Below are positions 45,480-53,793 of a DNA stretch of 64,000 bases, piece by piece. Every line of letters starts with the position of its first letter. The stretch's first letter is position 1. Source of the stretch: CAYXAA01 sp964462985 (lineage in GTDB: Bacteria; Pseudomonadota; Alphaproteobacteria; Rhizobiales; Stappiaceae); the NCBI GenBank assembly GCA_964462985.1, contig CAYXAA010000009.1:62001-126000 (forward strand). Reading direction: 5' to 3'. The position numbers and the translations under genes are program-made. The notes under the pieces were generated by a model, which was given only the letters and a program-made list of their open reading frames with translations, was not told the origin of the DNA and made no database searches.

Positions 45480-46237
45480 ACTATCACGCAGTGTGGGCGA
45501 TCTACCGCTTCGAGATGGCGCGGGCCCTGCGGACCTTGACGCAGAGCCTTGTTTCGCCGGTGATGTCGACGGCGCTCTACTTCATCGTCTTCGGGGCCGC
45601 AATCGGATCGCGGATTTCGGAGATCGATGGCGTCAGCTACGGCGCCTTCATTGTGCCGGGCCTGATGATGCTGACGCTGCTCACCCAGAGCCTCGCCAAC
45701 GCCTCGTTCGGCATCTATTTCCCCCGCTTCACCGGCACGATCTATGAACTTCTGTCGGCGCCGGTTTCGCCGCTTGAGATCGTGATCGGCTACGTCGGGG
45801 CGGCGGCGACCAAGTCGATCGCGATCGGCCTCATTATCCTGGCCACCGCCTTCTTCTTCGTGCCGCTCCAGATCCAGCACCCGTTCTGGATGCTGGCCTT
45901 CCTGGTGCTGACTGCCGTCACCTTCTCGCTGTTCGGCTTCATCATCGGTATCTGGGCGGACGGCTTCGAGAAGCTGCAGATCATCCCGATGCTGGTCATC
46001 ACGCCGCTCGCGTTTCTCGGCGGCAGCTTCTACTCGATCCGCATGCTGCCGGAGTTCTGGCAGACGGTGACGCTGTTCAACCCGGTGGTCTATCTGATCT
46101 CCGGATTCCGCTGGTCGTTCTTCGGAACATCGGACGTTGGTGTCGGCATCAGCCTGGCGGCGACGCTGCTGGTGCTGGTGATCTGCCTGGCGCTGGTCTT
46201 TTGGATCTTCAGAACCGGCTACAAGCTGAAGACCTGA
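45476..46237 (+). CDS. ABC-2 type transporter permease
   Basis: 253 residues with about six transmembrane helices. ABC-2 membrane domain; motif YELLSAPVSPLEIVIGYV near 85 and PLAFLGGSFYSIRMLP near 176 are shared with NodJ/DrrB-like permeases. Forms an exporter with the ATPase encoded immediately upstream (4-bp overlap). Confidence 0.9.
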   Translation: MNYHAVWAIYRFEMARALRTLTQSLVSPVMSTALYFIVFGAAIGSRISEIDGVSYGAFIVPGLMMLTLLTQSLANASFGIYFPRFTGTIYELLSAPVSPLEIVIGYVGAAATKSIAIGLIILATAFFFVPLQIQHPFWMLAFLVLTAVTFSLFGFIIGIWADGFEKLQIIPMLVITPLAFLGGSFYSIRMLPEFWQTVTLFNPVVYLISGFRWSFFGTSDVGVGISLAATLLVLVICLALVFWIFRTGYKLKT

Positions 46238-46465
46238 GGCGTGCCTACAGCCGGCTGGGGCCGGCGGATCGGACACCTTGATGCCTCTATCCGCCAGACC
46301 TTGTCGGCCCGGGGGCCTCGCCGAGCCGGCCTTGCTTGACCTGAACGGCCATTGCGCCAGACTGAAGCCACCGGCTGAGGCTGCGGGATGATCGCTGACC
46401 TCTGTCGCCGGGTGCGTGGATCGGCTAGGGTCCGCCACATACGGCCGGTGATCGGCCGCCGGGGT

Positions 46466-47416
46466 ATGATCGTGCTGAAGCGTGTCGCATCGAAGCCGGG
46501 CTGGGGACCGGCGCCAAGGCTGTTGACCGTTCTCCTGCCGGCGCTCTTGCTGCTGGCCGCCTGTCAGACGACTCCGGAAAAGGCGATCGGCTCTGACGGC
46601 GCGGCGCCCACCCCGACGGCTGCTACGATCTCCGTCGCTCCGCTTGCGCCCTTGCCGGGTGAGCCCCAGGCGCGGGGCAAATCCGCGATCGTGGTCGATC
46701 TCGACAGTGGCCGCACGCTGTACAGCGAGGCAGCGGATGCACCGCGCTACCCGGCCTCGCTTACCAAGATGATGACGCTCTATCTGCTGTTCGAAGCGGT
46801 CGATCAGGGTCGGCTGACGCTCGACACACCGCTGCCGGTGTCCGCCAACGCCGCCTCAAGGCCGCCGGCCAGGCTCGGGCTCGCCGCCGGCTCGACCATC
46901 GCGGTGCGCGATGCGATCCAGGCCCTGGCGGTGAAGTCGGCCAATGACGTGGCCGTGGTGGTGGCCGAGGCGCTGGGAGGCTCGGAGGCGACGTTCGCGC
47001 AGCAGATGACGCAGCAGGCCCGTGCGCTCGGCATGAACCGAACCCGTTTCGTCAACGCCTCGGGGCTGCCGGATCCGCAACAGGTGACGAGCGCGCGCGA
47101 CATGGCGGTGCTCGCCCGGGCGCTGAAGCTGCGGTATCCGCGCTATGCCCACTATTTTACCGCCCGCTCGTTTACCTATGGCGGCCGCCGCTACGAGGCG
47201 ACCAACAACCTTCTCGGCAAGGTGCCGGGCGTCGACGGCCTGAAAACCGGCTATATCGCCCTGTCGGGATACAATCTGGCGGCCACGGCCAGGCGTGGAG
47301 GGCGGGGGCTGATCGTCGTGGTCATGGGCGGAACGAGCGAGCGCGCACGAGACCGGGAGGTGACGGCCCTGCTGGAGCGGCATTTTGCTGCGTCTTACGC
47401 CAGCTCGGAATTCTGA
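46466..47416 (+). CDS. Serine D-Ala-D-Ala carboxypeptidase (S11) lipoprotein
   Basis: 316 residues. N-terminal lipoprotein signal with lipobox LAAC (C33), a short Ala/Pro/Thr linker, then the penicillin-binding fold: SxxK at S98-K101 (ASLTKMM), SxN at S158-N160 (KSANDV), KTG at K260. It trims peptidoglycan peptides. The C-terminal PBP5-type beta domain and amphipathic anchor are absent, which fits the lipid anchor at the other end. ATG 46466 or GTG 46472; the longer frame from 46388 is unsupported. Confidence 0.88.
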   Translation: MIVLKRVASKPGWGPAPRLLTVLLPALLLLAACQTTPEKAIGSDGAAPTPTAATISVAPLAPLPGEPQARGKSAIVVDLDSGRTLYSEAADAPRYPASLTKMMTLYLLFEAVDQGRLTLDTPLPVSANAASRPPARLGLAAGSTIAVRDAIQALAVKSANDVAVVVAEALGGSEATFAQQMTQQARALGMNRTRFVNASGLPDPQQVTSARDMAVLARALKLRYPRYAHYFTARSFTYGGRRYEATNNLLGKVPGVDGLKTGYIALSGYNLAATARRGGRGLIVVVMGGTSERARDREVTALLERHFAASYASSEF

Positions 47417-47440
47417 CGATCCGGCGGAGCAGAGGCGCGC

Positions 47441-47674
47441 CTAGAGGGCACGGGCCTCGCCGACGACGTCGACGACGACGTCAAGGCCCCGGAAATGCTT
47501 CGGCAGCGAGTGGGCCACGGCCTCACACTCGACCTGCACGTTGAGCGCCAGATCGTCCTGCTTCTTGTTCAAGGAAAGACCAATGCCAACGATGCCCGGG
47601 ATGCCGTCGGCAATCCGAGACTCGAAGATCTTCTGGATCTTGGCGGCCTCTCCCATGCTGTGCTTCGTATTCAT
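47441..47674 (-). CDS. Small stand-alone domain protein, partner of the trypsin-like protease
   Basis: 77 residues. Core IADGIPGIVGIGLSLNKKQD, then LALNVQVECEAVAHSLP and GLDVVVDVVGEA: alternating beta strands around one helix. This pattern resembles the domain that often precedes the catalytic region in NAL1-like bacterial trypsin-fold proteins, including residues about 58-118 of the gene just upstream. It starts 11 bp after the protease stop and is probably co-transcribed. It could bind or regulate the protease; that is inference. No signal peptide. Confidence 0.6.
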   Translation of the reverse strand: MNTKHSMGEAAKIQKIFESRIADGIPGIVGIGLSLNKKQDDLALNVQVECEAVAHSLPKHFRGLDVVVDVVGEARAL

Positions 47675-47685
47675 TGTGGATCCGA

Positions 47686-48774
47686 CTACAGGAGACTGAC
47701 GTTCAACTGCGCTTCCACGGTCAATATAGGACATCCATGAATAATTCCCAAGTTGCCGGCGCCGCCGGACTGCGAGCCTGAGAACAAAAGGGCAACGGGT
47801 CGGCCGGTTCTGTCGACGATCAGCGACCCGCTGTCGCCGGGGCCGCCGAACGCCCGCGGCGGGACGTTGTCCATCTCAAAGGCGATCTGCCCATCGAACC
47901 GGGCGATGCCGACGCCCATGTTCACCGTCAGATTGTTGACGTTGACGGCGCGGACACGGCCGAGCGTATGGCCTGTGGTGCGCCCGGTCTTCATCACCTC
48001 CAGCCCGGGAAACGCCTCGACCTTATCGTCCGGCCGCAGCGTCGCGAGGCCTTGGGGAGGCGATGCATTGTCGAATATGGTTTGACGATCCTCGCCGCGG
48101 TCGTGGTCGGCCGTCGTGGCGAAAGCGGCATCGACGGCGTTGGGCATGCCGCCGAACAGGATCGGCACGTAGCGCTTCAATCGGCCGATCACGTCTGCCG
48201 GGGCGCTGCCGCCATCGCCGGCGGCGGGCTGAATGATCGGCGTGTCCGCGGCGATCCGGTTTACGTCCGCAAGAACGTGGTTGTTGGACAGGATACCGGT
48301 CTCACCGGTCTGACTGTCGCGGCAGAAACAGCCGAGGGTCCCGCTGTAGTTCACGGTGGAGGGTGAAATGCTGCAGCCCATTTTAAGCGGCGCATTGCGG
48401 GCCGTCATCCACAGCGGCCGCTGTCTGCCGATGTAAACGATCTCGGCTTCGCCGCGCGCCAAGTCCTTGATGGCGTCGATTTCATGGCACGACAGCATCT
48501 TGCGGTTCTGCACCAGAACCGCCAGCCGGGAGTCGGTCTCCGCCTTACCGGTTCCGCTTGCGTCCGGTGCGGTGATGCCGAGCGCAATGTCCTCGACAAT
48601 GCGTCGTTTGGCGCGCGTCCTGAGCCGCTTCGCCGCGGCGGCCGGCTCCATCAGGCATGGATCGACGAAGGTCGCCGGACCGGGCAATCCGACGGATGCC
48701 ATCGGCACCTCTTCGAAGTGGAAGATCCTGGAGAAGACACGCGACTGCAGTTCCAAGGCAGAATCGTAGCGCAT
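47686..48774 (-). CDS. Intracellular trypsin-like serine peptidase (NAL1-like family)
   Basis: 362 residues. Complete triad: H166 in SNNHVLAD, D215 in NAVDAAFA, S315 in GDSGSLIV. The GTLGCFCRD and IIQPAAGDGG segments fit a poorly described bacterial family related to plant NAL1. Residues about 58-118 are a non-catalytic alpha/beta domain (IALGI, LAVLVQ, AEIVYIG). No signal peptide or membrane helix, so it should act in the cytoplasm. ATG 48774 has GGGAG 6 nt upstream; the open frame to 49335 runs antisense to ilvC. It forms a unit with the 77-residue gene. Confidence 0.8.
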   Translation of the reverse strand: MRYDSALELQSRVFSRIFHFEEVPMASVGLPGPATFVDPCLMEPAAAAKRLRTRAKRRIVEDIALGITAPDASGTGKAETDSRLAVLVQNRKMLSCHEIDAIKDLARGEAEIVYIGRQRPLWMTARNAPLKMGCSISPSTVNYSGTLGCFCRDSQTGETGILSNNHVLADVNRIAADTPIIQPAAGDGGSAPADVIGRLKRYVPILFGGMPNAVDAAFATTADHDRGEDRQTIFDNASPPQGLATLRPDDKVEAFPGLEVMKTGRTTGHTLGRVRAVNVNNLTVNMGVGIARFDGQIAFEMDNVPPRAFGGPGDSGSLIVDRTGRPVALLFSGSQSGGAGNLGIIHGCPILTVEAQLNVSLL

Positions 48775-48832
48775 ACCCGGCTCCCTTTTCGCGCGCCTTA
48801 TCAGAAACGTGCTTGTTTGGCGCGCATAAGGC

Positions 48833-48859
48833 AAAGGCCGCGGCTGAGCCGCGGCCTTT
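48833..48859 (-). terminator. Terminator downstream of ilvC
   Basis: AAAGGCCGCGGC (48833-48844), 3-nt loop TGA, GCCGCGGCCTTT (48848-48859): a perfect 12-bp stem. It lies 137 bp after the ilvC stop and 59 bp before the protease start, both on the minus strand. Confidence 0.65.
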
Positions 48860-48995
48860 CGGGCCCGGGCGGGAGGAGGAGGATAGGCCCCGAGCCCTTT
48901 GGTGCAACGCTTCGACCAGCGCCGTCCTAGCTCCGGACGCCGCGAGCGGTGCAACCGCCCAACGGCATCGTGACTCGAAGGGCGCGGACAGGACC

Positions 48996-50015
48996 TCAGT
49001 TGCGGGACTTGTCGACCAGAGCGCCCTTCTTGATCCAGGGCATCATGCCGCGCAGCTTCTCGCCGACCTCCTCGATCTGGTGGGAGTCGTTGAGACGGCG
49101 GGTCGCCTTGAACCTGGCGGCGCCGGCCTTGTACTCCTGCATCCACTCCGAGGTGAACTTGCCGGTCTGGATGTCCTTGAGCACGCGCTTCATCTCGGCC
49201 TTGGTCTCGGCGGTGATGATGCGCGGGCCCGACACGTACTCGCCCCATTCGGCAGTGTTCGAGATCGAGTAGTTCATGTTGGCGATGCCGCCCTCGTAGA
49301 TCAGGTCCACGATCAGCTTCACCTCGTGCAGGCACTCGAAATAGGCCATCTCAGGGGCATATCCCGCCTCGACCAGCGTCTCGAAGCCGGCGCGGATCAG
49401 TTCGACCAGGCCACCGCACAGCACAACCTGCTCGCCGAACAGGTCCGTCTCGCACTCTTCCTTGAACGAGGTCTCGATGATGCCGGAGCGCCCGCCACCG
49501 ACGCCGCTGGCATAGGCGAGCGCAATGTCGAGCGCGTTGCCGGAGGCATCCTGATGGATCGCGACCAGGCAGGGCACGCCGCCGCCCTTCTGGTACTCGC
49601 CGCGCACGGTGTGGCCCGGGCCCTTCGGCGCAATCATGATAACGTCGACGGTGGGCTTGGCCTCGATCAGACCGAAATGGACGTTGAGGCCGTGGGCGAA
49701 GGCGATGGCCGCCCCGTCGCGGATGTTCGGGGCGATGTGCTCCTTGTAAATGTCGGCCTGCAGCTCGTCGGGGGTCGCCATCATCATGACGTCGGCCCAT
49801 TGCGCGGCCTCGGCGACCGTGAGCACCTTGAAGCCGTCTGCCTCGGCTTTGAGCGCGGTGGTCGAGCCGGGACGGAGGGCGATCGAGACCTCGGCGACGC
49901 CGGAGTCCTTCAGGTTCAGCGCATGGGCGCGGCCCTGGCTGCCGTAGCCGATGATGGCGACCTTCTTCGACTTAATCAGGTTCAGATCGGCGTCACGATC
50001 GTAGTAGACACGCAT
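48996..50015 (-). CDS. ilvC: Ketol-acid reductoisomerase (class I)
   Basis: 339 residues, the class I length. Second step of Ile/Val synthesis, NADPH-dependent. Rossmann motif VAIIGYGSQGRAHALNLKDS (about 19-38), APKGPGHTVRGEY, and the metal-site region ETDLFGEQVVLCGG near 190 are present. GGGAG lies about 8 nt before ATG 50015. Works downstream of IlvBN, which lies about 9 kb away on the other strand. Confidence 0.95.
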   Translation of the reverse strand: MRVYYDRDADLNLIKSKKVAIIGYGSQGRAHALNLKDSGVAEVSIALRPGSTTALKAEADGFKVLTVAEAAQWADVMMMATPDELQADIYKEHIAPNIRDGAAIAFAHGLNVHFGLIEAKPTVDVIMIAPKGPGHTVRGEYQKGGGVPCLVAIHQDASGNALDIALAYASGVGGGRSGIIETSFKEECETDLFGEQVVLCGGLVELIRAGFETLVEAGYAPEMAYFECLHEVKLIVDLIYEGGIANMNYSISNTAEWGEYVSGPRIITAETKAEMKRVLKDIQTGKFTSEWMQEYKAGAARFKATRRLNDSHQIEEVGEKLRGMMPWIKKGALVDKSRN

Positions 50016-50088
50016 TTCGAACTCCCTTCCTTGGTGTTTTGAAAGTCTCGAAGCTTCTTCCGTGCGCCCGAGCGGGCACCGGACGACG

Positions 50089-50787
50089 TCAGCGTGCCGC
50101 CGGTCCGCCGGCGGCGTCCAACGGTTCTCCGGCTCCGTGGAGCCGGTAGAATTTCTCAACGGCGCGAGCAGCGTGCCCGGCAAAATCGGCCTCTGCGGGC
50201 GTCAGCCGGTCGCCGAGCAGCAGACGGCCGTGCAGGTCGCCGACAATCAGGCCGTACAGCGTCTGATAGGCGTCCTCGGCATCGTCGAAGATGAGAAAGC
50301 CGCGGCTGCGGCCGGCGACGAGCAGCGCCCTGGCTCGGGCTCCGATGCGCTTACGGCCGCGTTCAAGCAGCAGGCGGCCGAGCGGTGCGCCGCCGCGGCT
50401 GGCCTGGCCGATGGCGAGGCGGTTGAGCGCGAGTGAAGTCTCGCCGGCGAGGACGGTCAGAAGATCCTCGGCAAACGTCACCAGCCGGCCGCGAAACGTC
50501 GCCGCGTCGCTGGTCGGGGAGCGGTCCTCAATTCGCACCTTGCTCGCCTGGAAGCCGACCACGGCAGCGAGCAGGCCGTCGCGGTCGCCGAACCACTTGT
50601 AGAGGCTTTCCTTGGAGCAGTTGGCGGCGCGTGCGAGTCCGGCGGTGGTCAGCGCCCGCTCACCCCCCTCGACAAGAAGCCTGAGGGCGCAGGCGAGCAC
50701 CTCGGCCTGGCGCGGAGTGAAATCGGAAAAGCCTTCCGTGTCATAGGCCGGCTCTGCATCTTCCGCGGGTGGTGGGGCATCGAGCAT
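50089..50787 (-). CDS. TetR family transcriptional regulator
   Basis: 232 residues with an acidic N-terminal extension. The TetR HTH is at about 27-75 (ALTTAGLARAANCSKESLYK, then WFGDRDGLLAAVVG). The C-terminal region resembles AcrR/TetR_C_7 type. A palindrome 35 bp upstream of the start is probably its own operator. It lies 73 bp upstream of ilvC on the same strand but has no obvious metabolic link to it. Confidence 0.88.
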   Translation of the reverse strand: MLDAPPPAEDAEPAYDTEGFSDFTPRQAEVLACALRLLVEGGERALTTAGLARAANCSKESLYKWFGDRDGLLAAVVGFQASKVRIEDRSPTSDAATFRGRLVTFAEDLLTVLAGETSLALNRLAIGQASRGGAPLGRLLLERGRKRIGARARALLVAGRSRGFLIFDDAEDAYQTLYGLIVGDLHGRLLLGDRLTPAEADFAGHAARAVEKFYRLHGAGEPLDAAGGPAAR

Positions 50788-50821
50788 GGCGGCTGAACCC
50801 GGTGATCCGAGAGGGTGAACT

Positions 50822-50835
50822 GTACCGTACGGTAC
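50822..50835. promoter_or_regulatory. Palindromic operator upstream of tetR-like gene
   Basis: GTACCGTACGGTAC, a perfect 14-bp palindrome, 35 bp before the TetR start. TACCGTACGGTA is a common core of TetR-family operators, so autoregulation is likely. Confidence 0.6.
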
Positions 50836-51053
50836 GACTTTCGTTTAGCGCATTGCGCGCCGTGGGGCAAGGCTTGGCAGTTGGTGCTGCCGGGGAGCCC
50901 TATCGGTGATCAGCCGGCGGGGAGTCCGCTGCTCATTGCATGCTCTGGCCGAGCTAACCGCGCCTTCCGATTGCTGCTACGGTATCGGCCAAGGTTTCAT
51001 CCGGCGGCACCGCGAACGCGTTGGTTCCGGCCGGTCTGCGTGGTGATCCGTGA

Positions 51054-53039
51054 ATGCCCTCTGAAATTGACCGCTCGCTTCTTCTGACGGCCCTGACGGT
51101 GCTCGGGATGCTTCTGGCCGTTTTCGCCCTGTGGCCGCTGGAGGGGACGGCTGCCAGCTACGCCTCTGCTGCGGGGCTTTCGCTGGTGTATCTTGCGGGC
51201 GGAGTGCCTGCCACGTGGAGGGCCGTTGCCACCTTGTGGGAAGAGCGGGTGCTCGACATTGACCTTCTGATGGTCATCGCCGCGGTTGCGGCCGCGGCCG
51301 TTGGTGCGCCGTTCGAAGGTGCGGTCCTGCTGACGCTCTTCAGCATTTCGACCACGCTGGAGGGACGTGCGCTCGATCGGGCACGCCGTGCCATCGAGAG
51401 CTTGATGGAGCTTCGACCGGAGACGGCCTTTCGCAAGCAGTCGGACGGAACGGTTTTCGAAGTACCCGCGGCCGATCTCAAGGTGGATGACGTGGTTGTG
51501 CTCCGGCCCGGAGCCCGTGTTCCGACGGACGGTGTCGTCATCGACGGCCGCGGCTCCCTCGACGAGGCGAACATCACCGGTGAGTCGATTGCCGTGGCAA
51601 AGCAGCCCGGTGATCCGGTTTTCGAGGCGACGGTCAACCTTGATGGCGTGCTCGAGGTCGCCGTGACGAAGACGGTCGAGGAAAGTACGGTGGCCCGGAT
51701 GATTGCCCTCGTCACCGAAGCGCAGGCAGCCAAGGCACCATCCGAGCGCTTCAGCGCGTGGTTCGGGCAACGCTACACGGTGGCGGTGCTGGGCGGAGCC
51801 ATCGCGGCCTTTGCCGCCATGTTGTGGCTGGGACAAAACTGGGAGGATGCGCTGTACCGCTCCGCGACGTTGCTGGTCGCGGCGAGCCCTTGCGCGATCG
51901 TCATCTCCGTCCCCTCCGCCATCCTCTCGGCCCTTTCGGCGGCCGCACGTGGTGGCGTGTTGTTCAAGGGGGGAGCGGCGCTCGAAACCCTTGCAGCCGT
52001 GGACACCTTTGCCTTCGACAAGACCGGTACGCTGACAAACGGAAGGGCCTCGCTCACCCGAATCGTCGCGCTTGACGGCGATGAGGCTAACTTCTTGGCC
52101 CTGCTTGCCGGGCTCGAGATCCATTCCGAACATCACAGCGCCGCGGCGATCCGCAAGACGGCGGCCGAACGCAAGGTCGAGCCCGTCCGCGTCGAGGACG
52201 TTGCCACTCGGCCGAGTGCTGGAATTGTCGGTCGGTATGCGCAGGGCCAATTGTGGGCCGGCAACCCGCGCCTTGCCGCGCAGATGGGAGCGGCAATCGA
52301 CCACCCCATGCTGGAAGCCCTGACTGCGGACAGCGAGACGGTCATCTATCTCGGGCTGGATTCGCAGGTGCTGGGGGCCGTGACGATCGCGGATCAGGCG
52401 CGCGTCACCTCTGCCCCGGCGCTTGCTGCACTCAGGGAAGGCGGAGTCGGCAACATTGTCATGATGACCGGCGACCGGCGTCCGGTGGCGTTGCGCATAG
52501 CAAAAGAACTCGGCTTGGCGCCAGAGAAGGTACACGCCGACATGCTGCCGGAAGACAAGGTCCGGACCGTCGGCGAACTGGCAGCCCGAGGCAAGGTTGC
52601 GTTCGTCGGAGACGGTGTCAATGATGCCGCGGCCCTGGCGCGGGCCGATGTCGGGATCGCCATGGGGGCTGCCGGATCAGACGTCGCGCTCCAGGCCGCC
52701 GATGTGGCGCTTCTCTCCGAGGACATGGGTCGGCTTGCCGATGCGCACCGCCTCGCACGGCGCACGGCACGGATCATCCGGCAGAACCTGACCTTCGCGA
52801 TGGCGGCCATGGCGGTTCTCGTCACGGGTGGACTGTTCTTCGCACTTCCGCTTCCGATCGCCGTCATCGGTCATGAGGGCGGGACGGTCCTTGTCGTGCT
52901 CAACGGATTGCGCTTGCTTGCCGATCCCATCCGCCGCGGCGGCGCAAGGCCATCGCAGCGGACCAAGGTGGCGGCCACCATTGCCGCACCCGTTGCCCGC
53001 CATGGCTATCGCAGGAAGGTTCCGAGGCGGGCGGGTTGA
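51054..53039 (+). CDS. P1B-type heavy-metal-translocating ATPase (P1B-4-like)
   Basis: 661 residues without an N-terminal metal-binding domain. Ion-pathway motif SPC (278-280), phosphorylation site DKTGT (D322), hinge GDGVNDAAAL and the TM8 motif HEGGT (607-611). SPC plus HEGGT and lack of N-terminal domains are features of P1B-4 ATPases (Co2+, Fe2+ or Zn2+ export). The substrate cannot be fixed from sequence alone. It faces the ArsR-family gene tail to tail (15-bp gap). Confidence 0.9.
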   Translation: MPSEIDRSLLLTALTVLGMLLAVFALWPLEGTAASYASAAGLSLVYLAGGVPATWRAVATLWEERVLDIDLLMVIAAVAAAAVGAPFEGAVLLTLFSISTTLEGRALDRARRAIESLMELRPETAFRKQSDGTVFEVPAADLKVDDVVVLRPGARVPTDGVVIDGRGSLDEANITGESIAVAKQPGDPVFEATVNLDGVLEVAVTKTVEESTVARMIALVTEAQAAKAPSERFSAWFGQRYTVAVLGGAIAAFAAMLWLGQNWEDALYRSATLLVAASPCAIVISVPSAILSALSAAARGGVLFKGGAALETLAAVDTFAFDKTGTLTNGRASLTRIVALDGDEANFLALLAGLEIHSEHHSAAAIRKTAAERKVEPVRVEDVATRPSAGIVGRYAQGQLWAGNPRLAAQMGAAIDHPMLEALTADSETVIYLGLDSQVLGAVTIADQARVTSAPALAALREGGVGNIVMMTGDRRPVALRIAKELGLAPEKVHADMLPEDKVRTVGELAARGKVAFVGDGVNDAAALARADVGIAMGAAGSDVALQAADVALLSEDMGRLADAHRLARRTARIIRQNLTFAMAAMAVLVTGGLFFALPLPIAVIGHEGGTVLVVLNGLRLLADPIRRGGARPSQRTKVAATIAAPVARHGYRRKVPRRAG

Positions 53040-53054
53040 CGGGATTGGCCGTGT

Positions 53055-53351
53055 CTAGACTTTGCAGAACGCATCGTGGAGTGCCTCCACCACCTTCAGG
53101 ACCTCCGGCCGCGTAATGCGATAATAGACGGTGGTTCCTACTCGCCGCGACTCGACAAGTCCGTCGGCACGCAGCCGCATCAATTGCTGCGACATCGGAA
53201 CCTGCTCGATATTCAGCAGCGCCCGTAGCTCGGCCACCGACTTCTCTTCGCTTCCAAGAGCACACAGCACCAGTAGGCGCTGAGGGTGCGACAGGCTCCG
53301 CATCAGCTCTGCGGCCTTGTCGGATGCGGGTATCATGTCTTTTACATTCAT
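53055..53351 (-). CDS. ArsR/SmtB family repressor with BigR/SqrR-type cysteine pair
   Basis: 98 residues. Winged-helix ArsR domain (LSHPQRLLVLCALGSEEKSV, VPMSQQLMRLRADGLVESRR). Only two cysteines exist, C30 in the second helix and C96 near the C-terminus, 66 residues apart, the same spacing as the persulphide-sensing pair of BigR and SqrR as I recall it. The metal-binding ELCVCDL motif of ArsR/SmtB is absent. Divergent from the DUF2892 gene, the usual BigR-type neighbour. ATG 53351. Confidence 0.85.
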   Translation of the reverse strand: MNVKDMIPASDKAAELMRSLSHPQRLLVLCALGSEEKSVAELRALLNIEQVPMSQQLMRLRADGLVESRRVGTTVYYRITRPEVLKVVEALHDAFCKV

Positions 53352-53358
53352 GATCTTG

Positions 53359-53371
53359 AATTTAAGAAATT
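53359..53371. promoter_or_regulatory. AT-rich inverted repeat in the ArsR/DUF2892 divergent region
   Basis: AATTT AAG AAATT (53359-53371), 7 bp upstream of the ArsR start codon. AT-rich palindromes of this kind are bound by BigR-type repressors; function is inferred from position. Confidence 0.4.
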
Positions 53372-53525
53372 TGAATGTTATATCCAGGCGCAATGCAGGC
53401 GGCCTCCACATTGATCGCCGGCCGCTGGGAAGGCCTCGCTGCACGACCTGTTCCTGGCTTCCTTTCTCGGGCGGGTGTTGAGACAGGTCAAGGCAGGCAC
53501 CCCTGTGAGAGAATAGGAGAAGAGG

Positions 53526-53729
53526 ATGACTCTTGATCGCGCCGTCATGATGTTTGCAGCGTTCGTCGTGCTCGCCTCACTGGCGCTCGGCTACTACGTC
53601 TCGCCGTACTGGTACCTGCTCACCGCCTTTGCCGGCCTGAACATGCTGCAGGCATCGGTTACCGGCTTCTGCCCGGCGGCGGTCGTGTTCAAGAAGCTCG
53701 GCTGCAAGCCCGGCTGCGCCTTCAAGTAG
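53526..53729 (+). CDS. DUF2892 membrane protein (YgaP-like transmembrane domain)
   Basis: 67 residues with two transmembrane helices (AVMMFAAFVVLASLALGYYV and WYLLTAFAGLNMLQASVTGF) and a Cys-containing C-terminus (FCPAAVVFKKLGCKPGC). The CP motif FCPAA and the later CKPGC match DUF2892 proteins that accompany rhodanese, sulphur dioxygenase or BigR genes. Good GAAGAGG site upstream of ATG 53526. Starts the probable operon with the RND adaptor and pump. Confidence 0.85.
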   Translation: MTLDRAVMMFAAFVVLASLALGYYVSPYWYLLTAFAGLNMLQASVTGFCPAAVVFKKLGCKPGCAFK

Positions 53730-53793
53730 CAAGAACGGAAGATGGACGGCGCGGCCGCCACTGTGTCGCGCCGGCCCTGGCAGAGGTCCCCTC

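Noticed and set aside
48775..49335. N-terminal extension of the trypsin-like protease
   Set aside because: The extension is antisense to ilvC and crosses the ilvC terminator; ATG 48774 has a good ribosome binding site.
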